NCBI GenBank assembly: GCA_964346175.1
Contig: CAYFTG010000014.1
Span: 1-40,021, forward strand
DNA length: 40,021 nucleotides
Origin: DTU032 sp964346175
GTDB taxonomy: Bacteria > Bacillota > Clostridia > Saccharofermentanales > DTU023
Reading direction: 5' to 3'
The notes beneath the pieces are model-generated. The model was not told the DNA's origin and made no database searches. It saw only the letters and a list, made by a program, of their open reading frames with translations. Below, in pieces: positions 33,785 to 40,021 of this stretch. The first letter of the stretch is position 1. Every line of letters begins with the position of its first letter. The position numbers and the translations under genes were made by a program.

Positions 33785-35689
33785 ATGAAACTTGGAAATT
33801 CTTCGGCGGTATACGCTTTTATTAAAACAGCACACGATGCACACACCATAGGAATTCAGTCAGCGGCTGCCCTCCTAGAGGAGTGCGGCTATACTGTCGT
33901 CCGTCCGGACGAGCAAGTTGAGCTTGCTTTCTCCCACATCACCGATGATCGCGCGCGAGAAGAGATCATTGACTGGATCAGCCACAATGAGCTTAACAGA
34001 ATAGGTATCACTTACCGTCTGGACAAGACTGATGCTTTACGAATACTCGGTTATTTTGTGGAAGAGTTGAAAAAACACCAGCTTCTCTCCTCGCAGGGCG
34101 GTCCTATTGACGCTCTGTTTTTCGGCGGCTTGCCCGAGTCCTGCGCAGCTATTAATAAGGAGTTTGGAGATTTGGTCCGCTGTTTCCAGGGCGGCGAATC
34201 CGCACGAGATACCCTCCTCACACTAGGCGTCCCCAGTGAAAAAATTCCGGCCGAAATGATGGAGGTCAGCCAATACGATAGTGATCGCGAAAGTTTCGCC
34301 AAGGAAATAATCGACAAAGGCGAATATCATTATCTCAAAGGCCATTCAGATGATGATTACCGCGACTTTGGCAGCAGGCAAGACACCGTCCTGAAACGGC
34401 TTGCAGCCGTCAAGGCAGGTCCCTTCGGCAAGCGACCACTCATCCGAGCACACGTTGGTCCTTATTCAGCTGATCAGAAAAGAGCCGAGGCGATCAGAGA
34501 ATGCGCCGACTGGGCGAAACAGCTAGCGAAGAGCGGCTTGCTCGACATTTTGTCCCTAGGGACATCCCAGTTGTCTCAATCAAACTTCGGCGAGAACTGG
34601 CACGGCAAAATCAATGGCGGCGGTGTACCCATCAATTCTCCCGACGAATTCGTCCAGATCTACGAAGCAGCCCGCCCACTACTCTTGCGCACCTATGCCG
34701 GCACCAAGAACATCAGCAGCTTGGCGGCCATGTACGAGGAAACCATCAACATCTCCTGGCACGCCATGTCCCTCTGGTGGTTCAACCTCCTCGACGGCAG
34801 AGGACCTTACGACCTTTACACCAGCCTCCAAGAGCAAATTCTTGCCATCCGCCATATAGCAGGAAGCGGCAAGCCTTTCGAAGCGAATGTCTCGCATCAC
34901 TTTTCTTTCCGCGGAGCCGACGATGTCACCTACATTGTCTCAGCCTACTTAGCGGCAAAACTGGTCAAACAGCTAGGCATCAAAACCTTCGTCCTGCAGA
35001 ACATGCTCAACACCCCTAGCAGTACTTGGGGCGTCCAAGATTTGGCAAAATCAAGAGCCTTGCTGAGCTTAGTCCGCTCATTAGAAGATGATAATTTCAA
35101 AGTTTTGCTGCAACCACGCGCCGGCTTGGAATACTTTGTCGCTGACCCCTATCAGGCCAAAATCCAACTGGCTGCAGTCAGCTGCCTTATGGATGATATC
35201 GAGGCCCATGACACAGCCAGCCCTGAACTCCTCCATGTGGTCAGTTACTCCGAAGCCAGTCATCTCGCGACTCCAGCTGTCATTGACGAGAGCATTAAAA
35301 TCACGCTGCATGCTTTACAGGAATACCGCCGAGCGAAACGGCGTGGTTTGATTGACGATATGAGCAAAAACGAGGAAGCCAGGGAGCGTGAGCACAAGCT
35401 CTATCGTGATTCCAGACAGCTGATAGATTATCTGGAAGATAATTACCCCGACCTTTATTCCGCTGAGGGCTTCTACAAAATATTCGCCGCAGGCTTCCTG
35501 CCCACTCCCTATCTGTGGAAAGAAACAGATGAGTTCACACACGCGGTCAATTGGCGCACGAAATCTCTACACGGCAGTCAGGTCGTGATCAATGATTTTG
35601 ACGCAGAAATGTCAATGGATGAGCGCTTGGCATTGGCTGGTGACAAGCGAAAATACGCTGAATCGTTGTTGGCCATGCGGCAGAAGTAA
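33785..35689 (+). CDS. B12-binding domain protein, putative glutamate-mutase-like adenosylcobalamin enzyme
   Basis: A 634-residue protein. The N-terminal roughly 150 residues look like a cobalamin-binding Rossmann domain aligned with glutamate mutase S: DAHTIG (Asp18-x-His20-x-x-Gly23), a strand ITYRLDK at about 75-81, and FFGG (Gly114-115). The rest (about 210-520) has a barrel-like pattern recalling glutamate mutase E, including NGGGVPINSPDEF, NISWHAMSLWWFNLLDGRGPYDLY (broken around Trp) and FEANVSHHFSFRGADD. A S-plus-E fusion with the B12 domain first is inferred; His20 would be the cobalt ligand. AGGAAGGAG precedes the ATG. Partner: the opine-dehydrogenase-like enzyme. The reaction is unknown, with an amino-acid carbon-skeleton rearrangement most likely. 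Confidence 0.7.
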   Translation: MKLGNSSAVYAFIKTAHDAHTIGIQSAAALLEECGYTVVRPDEQVELAFSHITDDRAREEIIDWISHNELNRIGITYRLDKTDALRILGYFVEELKKHQLLSSQGGPIDALFFGGLPESCAAINKEFGDLVRCFQGGESARDTLLTLGVPSEKIPAEMMEVSQYDSDRESFAKEIIDKGEYHYLKGHSDDDYRDFGSRQDTVLKRLAAVKAGPFGKRPLIRAHVGPYSADQKRAEAIRECADWAKQLAKSGLLDILSLGTSQLSQSNFGENWHGKINGGGVPINSPDEFVQIYEAARPLLLRTYAGTKNISSLAAMYEETINISWHAMSLWWFNLLDGRGPYDLYTSLQEQILAIRHIAGSGKPFEANVSHHFSFRGADDVTYIVSAYLAAKLVKQLGIKTFVLQNMLNTPSSTWGVQDLAKSRALLSLVRSLEDDNFKVLLQPRAGLEYFVADPYQAKIQLAAVSCLMDDIEAHDTASPELLHVVSYSEASHLATPAVIDESIKITLHALQEYRRAKRRGLIDDMSKNEEAREREHKLYRDSRQLIDYLEDNYPDLYSAEGFYKIFAAGFLPTPYLWKETDEFTHAVNWRTKSLHGSQVVINDFDAEMSMDERLALAGDKRKYAESLLAMRQK

Positions 35690-35737
35690 GAACGCTACTT
35701 CACACAGGAGTGGCTTACTCTATAAAATTAAAAATTT

Positions 35738-36151
35738 TTAGAGAATGCTGCTGCTATTCGCTAATTGCTCCTGGAGTTTTAGATAGAACCCTCTGTAAAA
35801 GTTGAGTCTCTCATGCCAGATGGCTTGCGCTGTCTCTGTCCCCAGCTTCATCTCTTGGAGTTCNNNNNNNNNNNNNNNNNNNNNNNNNNNNNNNNNNNNN
35901 NNNNNNNNNNNNNNNNNNNNNNNNNNNNNNNNNNNNNNNNNNNNNNNNNNNNNNNNNNNNNNNCAGGCCACTACCAAATCTGTCACGGAAAAGCCCTCTC
36001 CCTGCGCAATCGTTCTACCGATATTAGCCACACGATACGAATGCTGCAAGCGGTAATCAAGCGCTGACGGATGTTCTTTGAAATAAGGAGATTTTTGCAA
36101 CATTTCCTGCAAAAAGGCTTCGGTCCTTTCAATCAGTTCAGTATCTAGCAT
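35738..36151 (-). CDS. HD-domain phosphohydrolase-like protein, interrupted by an assembly gap
   Basis: The N-terminal 62 residues lie right of the gap and the C-terminal 41 residues left of it, in the same direction. The first part has EHPSALDYRLQHSYRVANIGRTIA, an HD-family entry with the first metal histidine, and the last part EMKLGTETAQAIWHERLNFYRGF. The HD pair itself falls in the missing bases. Proteins of this kind are usually about 210-220 residues, so about 100-110 residues are missing, more than 100 N could encode. ATG at 36151 has GAGG 5 nt upstream; a GTG two codons earlier is possible. Metal-dependent phosphohydrolase; substrate unknown. Confidence 0.75.
   Translation of the reverse strand: MLDTELIERTEAFLQEMLQKSPYFKEHPSALDYRLQHSYRVANIGRTIAQGEGFSVTDLVVAXXXXXXXXXXXXXXXXXXXXXXXXXXXXXXXXXXELQEMKLGTETAQAIWHERLNFYRGFYLKLQEQLANSSSIL
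35864..35963. other. Assembly gap of 100 N inside the HD-domain gene
   Basis: Exactly 100 unknown bases. Matching halves of one gene on both sides in the same orientation support this join, although the true size is probably about 300 bp. Confidence 0.98.
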
Positions 36152-36239
36152 AAGCACCTCATCTCCGAATAAAACGTTTCTTCTATCGAGTTTACTACAG
36201 AGTGAGTAGCATGTCTTTAGCTGAAAATGACATATATTC

Positions 36240-36968
36240 TTAGTATAAGTAGGCTTCTAGAGCATCCATATCTTTGATGTAAATGAGGCGATTCCCTTCC
36301 ATATCTATGTAGCCCAATTCTTTAAACTCGCCCAACTTGCGCGTCAGGGTCTCACGGGTCAAACCTGAGAAATTACCCAGCTCTTCCCTATTTAAGGCCA
36401 GCTCCAATTGGACGCCGCGCTCAGTCACCGTGCCACTTTCCTTCATCAGGTGCAACAGGAGACCTGCCGTCTTCATGCTCGCATTAGCAGTACTGAGTCG
36501 GTTGATCAAGTCCTCCGCCCAACGAATGCGCTCAAAACTCATGCGCAGAATTTCCTTTAGGACATCATTATTAATGGCTAAGTATTCAAAAAAGATATGT
36601 GCCGGAACAGAAATCACGATACTATCAGCAATGGCGTGCCCGGTATATAGATAATCTTCTTGTGAGAGCAAATTGTGTCCGCCGACGAAATCTAATTTGC
36701 GATAGATGTAATATATCTGTTCCTTACCACTGGAAAGAATATTCGTAATTTTGGCAGCTCCGGAGTAAATGAGGAACATCCTGTCTGCCTTGTCGCCGGT
36801 GCGGAAGAAAATCTCACCGTCTTCCAATTCGAGTATCTGCAGGGATTGACTGACTATCTCATAGTCAGCGTCGGAGAGGTGCTTAAACAAGGAAGACGAG
36901 TGCGAGTTATTTAGTATCGATGCTCGCTCATCCGGCGCGATTGGATGATTGTAATTTTCTATAGTCAT
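36240..36968 (-). CDS. Crp/Fnr-family transcriptional regulator
   Basis: The 242-residue product has an N-terminal cyclic-nucleotide-binding-like beta-roll (about 30-140), a dimer helix (EILRMSFERIRWAEDLINRL) and a C-terminal winged helix with LNREELGNFSGLTRETLTRKLGEFKELGYI. No cysteine is present in the whole protein, so it cannot carry an Fnr-type iron-sulphur cluster. ATG at 36968 is chosen because AGGAGGAG lies upstream; the longer frame overlaps pflA. It begins 17 bp after pflA and is likely cotranscribed with pflBA, which makes it a candidate regulator of fermentation by another signal (redox, metabolite or heme). Confidence 0.9.
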   Translation of the reverse strand: MTIENYNHPIAPDERASILNNSHSSSLFKHLSDADYEIVSQSLQILELEDGEIFFRTGDKADRMFLIYSGAAKITNILSSGKEQIYYIYRKLDFVGGHNLLSQEDYLYTGHAIADSIVISVPAHIFFEYLAINNDVLKEILRMSFERIRWAEDLINRLSTANASMKTAGLLLHLMKESGTVTERGVQLELALNREELGNFSGLTRETLTRKLGEFKELGYIDMEGNRLIYIKDMDALEAYLY

Positions 36969-36985
36969 CTGAGTCTCTCCTCCTG

Positions 36986-37762
36986 CTATAGTGCTTTGCG
37001 GCTGGCACTGAGTTGTTGTGCATGCAAGCGATTCGCATAGCGCTCCCACTCTTTGGCTTGCTCCTGCTCCATTGGCGCAAGATCACTTAAAGTATATTCT
37101 AGTCCAAGCTGCTCGTATTTAGCTGTGCCATGCGTATGATAAGGGATGATCTCCAAGCGTTCCACCAAAAATTGAATCGGCTTGATCGTTTCAACGAGTT
37201 GTTCCATCGCTTTCGCATTGTCGGTGTAGCCGGGCAGCATGACGTGACGTAGCCAAATCTGACCTGCAAAACCGTTGTCTTCCAACGAAGTCATAAAGTT
37301 TAAGAAGCCTTGCATGGAAGCACCGCAGAGTTCAAGGAAACTCTTTTCGTCGAATGCTTTGACATCTAAAAGCAAAGTATCAATGTAGGGCAAGATTTCC
37401 CGATAATACTGTGGCTGGCCGTAGCCCGAAGTATCAACAGCCGTATTGAAACCTTCTTCTTTCAAAAGCTGCAGGGTCTGCGCAAGGAAGGCGCCCTGCA
37501 AGAGGGGTTCACCACCGGAGAAGGTTACGCCCCCGTCTTCGCCCTGATAGGGCCGGTAGCGTTTCGCTATTTTCAAAATATCCTCCGGCGTAACTTCCTC
37601 GCCTGCGTTGATTGCCTGCGAATCAGGGTTGTGGCAGTACGCGCAGCGCAAAGGACAACCTTGCAAAAAGAAGATTGTGCGCACCCCGGGCCCGTCCAAC
37701 AGGCCCATGGTTTCGACTGAATGAAGTCTGCCGACTACTTTTTCGTCTTTATACATGTTCAT
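36986..37762 (-). CDS. pflA: Pyruvate formate-lyase activating enzyme
   Basis: The product of about 258 residues is a radical-SAM glycyl-radical activase that abstracts a hydrogen from a glycine of PflB using S-adenosylmethionine. The 4Fe-4S motif CPLRCAYC (CxxxCxxC) is followed by HNPDSQ, and TFSGGEPLLQ is the SAM-binding GGE motif. DGPGVRTIFFLQGC is the family start. ATG at 37762 or 37756 overlaps the end of pflB, with no ribosome site, implying translational coupling; the 37777 start is less likely. It is single-cluster PflA size, without the extra ferredoxin-like domain of other activases. Confidence 0.95.
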   Translation of the reverse strand: MNMYKDEKVVGRLHSVETMGLLDGPGVRTIFFLQGCPLRCAYCHNPDSQAINAGEEVTPEDILKIAKRYRPYQGEDGGVTFSGGEPLLQGAFLAQTLQLLKEEGFNTAVDTSGYGQPQYYREILPYIDTLLLDVKAFDEKSFLELCGASMQGFLNFMTSLEDNGFAGQIWLRHVMLPGYTDNAKAMEQLVETIKPIQFLVERLEIIPYHTHGTAKYEQLGLEYTLSDLAPMEQEQAKEWERYANRLHAQQLSASRKAL

Positions 37763-40019
37763 GGAAGGTTCGCGCAATTACTTCTTCTTGGTGCGCTCTG
37801 GTCAGCTGGTTAAAGCGCACGGCGTAACCGGAGACTCTGATCGTCAGGTTGGGGTACTTTTCCGGATGGTCCATGGCGTCAAGCAGGACATCGCGGTCTA
37901 GGACGTTGACGTTGACATGGAAGGCGTTCTGTTTGAAGTAACCATCCAAGATGTTAGTTAGGTTGCCGGCTTTTTCCTCATCATTCTTGCCCAAGGCAGA
38001 AGGTACGATGGAAAAAGTATTGGAAATACCGTCTTGGCAGCAATCGGCGTAGGGCAGTTTGGCCACAGAGTTGAGTGAGGCTAGGGCGCCGGACTCGTCT
38101 CTGCCGTGCATCGGGTTAGCACCTGGCGCGAAAGCTTCGCCCAGTTTACGTCCGTCCGGTGTATTACCTGTCGTCTTGCCATAGGTCACGTTGGAGGTAA
38201 TGGTCAAGAGGGACAGGGTGTGCTCGGAGTCTCTGTAGGTTGGCGTTTGCTTCAGGGCTTCGGAGAAGTACTTCGTAACCTGCACTGCGATTTCATCCAC
38301 GCGGTCGTCGTCGTTACCGAATTTAGGGAAATCGCCTTTTACTTCGAAATCAATGGTCAAACCGTTCGCGTCGCGAAGGGGCTTAACCTCTGCATACTTG
38401 ATCGCAGACAAAGAGTCGGCCACGATCGAGATGCCGGCTACTCCGAAGGCCATATATCTGTGAACTTCAGGATCGTGCAATGCCATCTGTGAAGCTTCAT
38501 AAGCATACTTATCGTGCATATAGTGAATGGTATTCATGGTGTTGACGTAAAGCTGTGCCAGCTTGTCCATGACCTGCTTGAAACTGTCTAGCACCTGCTC
38601 ATAGCTGAGCACTTCTTCGGTGTTCTTCTCGATACCGGCGAGAACTTTATAGGGGCTGCCGTCCTTTTCCTTTTTCACCTCGTCGCTGCCGCCGTTGATA
38701 GCATAGAGTAGTGCCTTGACTAGGTTGGCTCTGGCGCCGAAAAACTGCATTTCTTTACCGATACGCATAGCGGAAACACAGCAGGCTATGGCACAGTCGT
38801 CGCCATAGATGGGACGCAAGAGATCATCGTTTTCGTATTGGATAGAGTCCGTTTTGATACTCAGTTTGGAGCAGTAATCTTTGAAAGGCCTGGGGAGATC
38901 TTCCGACCATAACACTGTCATGTTGGGCTCCGGCGAGGTATCGATATTGATAAGGGTATGCAGGAAACGGTAGGCAGTTTTTGTTACCAGCGTTCTGCCG
39001 TCCTCGCCCATACCGCCGATGCTTTCAGTCACCCAAGTCGGGTCACCGGCGAAGAGTTCGTCATATTCCGGTGTACGCAAATGACGCACTAAACGCAGCT
39101 TGATGACAAACTGGTCGACTAATTCTTGGGCACCCTTCTCGTCGAGCAAGCCGCGTTCAAAGTCTCTTTCGACGTAAATGTCGAGGAAGTTTGTGTTTTT
39201 GCCCAAGCTCATGGCTGCGCCGTTATTTTCTTTGACTGCAGCGAGATAGGCAAAGTAGAGCCATTGGAAAGCTTCCTGTGCTGTTGTCGCCGGATGGCTA
39301 ATGTCAAAACCGTACTTAGAGGCCATTGACTTCATCTGCTCCAGGGCACGAATTTGTTCTGAGAATTCTTCACGTCTGCGAATTACCTCGTCTGTGGCAT
39401 CGCCTGTGAAATTTTCCTTGTCGCGACGACGCTCTTCAATTAAGTAGTCCACGCCGTAAAGAGCAACGCGGCGATAATCGCCGATGATTCTGCCACGACC
39501 GTATGCATCGGGCAAGCCGGTAAGTAGGCCAGCGCTACGCGCTCTTCTCATATCTTTGGTATAGGCGTCAAAGACACCGTCGTTATGTGTTTTGCGAAAC
39601 TCCTGGAATGTTGCTTCGATCTGCGGATCCAGCTCGTAGCCATATGCGGCCAGGGAATTTTTGACCATGCGAAAACCGCCGTATGGGTTCATGATTCTCT
39701 TCAAAGGCTCATCCGTCTGTAAGCCGACGATGACCTCTTTATCGCGGTCGATGTAACCGGGTTCGAAATTATCTATGCCGCTAAAACGTTCTAAGTCTAC
39801 GTTAACGGTTTTATTGTGCACTTCTTCCTGAATCAAGGCATTGGCTGATTTCCATAAATCTGTGGTTGCCTCTGTCGGCCCCTCGAGGAAGCTTTCGTCG
39901 TCCTCGTAAGGTTTGTAGTTATTCTGAATGAAGTCTCTAACGTCGATTTGCTGTGACCAAAGTCCTTCAACAAAACCTTCCCATGCCTGTTTCATTTCTG
40001 TGCGTTCCATTAAATCCAT
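37749..40019 (-). CDS. pflB: Formate C-acetyltransferase (pyruvate formate-lyase)
   Basis: At least 756 residues, reaching the right window edge. It cleaves pyruvate with CoA to acetyl-CoA and formate under anaerobic conditions. The catalytic Cys-Cys pair is in IACCVSAMRIGKE, and the glycyl-radical site is in IRVSGYAVRF near the C-terminus. The N-terminus (AWEGFVEGLWSQQIDVRDFIQNNY) matches the family start, so the gene is close to complete. Possible starts are ATG at 40019, 40010 or 39995, or just outside the window; I cannot decide. It is first in an operon with pflA and the Crp/Fnr-type regulator. The promoter lies beyond the edge. Confidence 0.97.
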   Translation of the reverse strand: MDLMERTEMKQAWEGFVEGLWSQQIDVRDFIQNNYKPYEDDESFLEGPTEATTDLWKSANALIQEEVHNKTVNVDLERFSGIDNFEPGYIDRDKEVIVGLQTDEPLKRIMNPYGGFRMVKNSLAAYGYELDPQIEATFQEFRKTHNDGVFDAYTKDMRRARSAGLLTGLPDAYGRGRIIGDYRRVALYGVDYLIEERRRDKENFTGDATDEVIRRREEFSEQIRALEQMKSMASKYGFDISHPATTAQEAFQWLYFAYLAAVKENNGAAMSLGKNTNFLDIYVERDFERGLLDEKGAQELVDQFVIKLRLVRHLRTPEYDELFAGDPTWVTESIGGMGEDGRTLVTKTAYRFLHTLINIDTSPEPNMTVLWSEDLPRPFKDYCSKLSIKTDSIQYENDDLLRPIYGDDCAIACCVSAMRIGKEMQFFGARANLVKALLYAINGGSDEVKKEKDGSPYKVLAGIEKNTEEVLSYEQVLDSFKQVMDKLAQLYVNTMNTIHYMHDKYAYEASQMALHDPEVHRYMAFGVAGISIVADSLSAIKYAEVKPLRDANGLTIDFEVKGDFPKFGNDDDRVDEIAVQVTKYFSEALKQTPTYRDSEHTLSLLTITSNVTYGKTTGNTPDGRKLGEAFAPGANPMHGRDESGALASLNSVAKLPYADCCQDGISNTFSIVPSALGKNDEEKAGNLTNILDGYFKQNAFHVNVNVLDRDVLLDAMDHPEKYPNLTIRVSGYAVRFNQLTRAHQEEVIARTFHEHV

Positions 40020-40021
40020 TC

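Noticed and set aside
34501..35019. 172-residue plus-strand frame within the B12-domain gene
   Set aside because: It is an Arg/His/Pro-rich out-of-frame shadow of a conserved coding region.

Overview
The window looks like a scaffolded draft-genome or metagenome piece of an anaerobic, Gram-positive-type bacterium of the Bacillota, most likely class Clostridia. The evidence is the 16S 5' end, the rpmH-rnpA-yidD-yidC-khpB-mnmE-mnmG-rsmG core run, a sortase-anchored surface protein, a YfhO-type membrane protein, a DivIVA-like protein and the pyruvate formate-lyase system. Placement below class is not possible from sequence reading alone. Two runs of exactly 100 N (32496-32595 and 35864-35963) are scaffold joins, so 32.6-35.9 kb is a separate contig whose position rests on scaffolding.

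Region 1 (1-13.3 kb, all minus strand): the first bases of a 16S rRNA gene with its promoter, then, read in the direction of transcription from the far end, folD, rpmH, rnpA, yidD, yidC, khpB/jag, mnmE, mnmG, rsmG, gyrA and pepF. This joins genes that flank the replication origin on both sides in Bacillus. dnaA, dnaN, recF and gyrB are absent, and no DnaA-box cluster is visible. FolD lacks two cyclohydrolase residues, GyrA has Ala at the main quinolone position, and MnmE has an altered G4 motif.

Region 2 (13.4-20 kb): an XRE regulator behind an unrecognised gene that may be a decayed CotS-type kinase; a class I aminotransferase divergent from xanthine phosphoribosyltransferase (xpt); an acyl-CoA ligase-like protein with a long charged C-terminal extension; and a small membrane protein.

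Region 3 (20.3-29.3 kb): an M20 (YgeY-like) hydrolase and an N-acyl-D-amino-acid deacylase-type amidohydrolase in one plus-strand operon. They converge on guanine deaminase. Beyond it lie uridine phosphorylase, a YfhO membrane protein and a DivIVA-like coiled-coil protein. With xpt this gives a nucleobase salvage and amide-hydrolysis theme that partly recalls ygeY/ssnA/hyuA purine-degradation loci.

Region 4 (29.4-32.5 kb): a 990-residue adhesin with signal peptide, a thioester-type N-terminal domain whose expected Gln is Lys, three exact 573-bp CnaB-type repeat units, and an LPQSG anchor.

Region 5 (32.6-35.9 kb): the least familiar part. An opine-dehydrogenase-like NAD(P) enzyme lies 12 bp upstream of a 634-residue protein with an N-terminal B12-binding motif set (DxHxxG ... 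GG) joined to a glutamate-mutase-E-like region. This is a candidate undescribed B12-dependent amino-acid or opine pathway.

Region 6 (35.7-40 kb): an HD-domain protein split by the second gap, a cysteine-free Crp/Fnr regulator, pflA and pflB, which run from the right edge as one minus-strand operon for anaerobic pyruvate cleavage to acetyl-CoA and formate.
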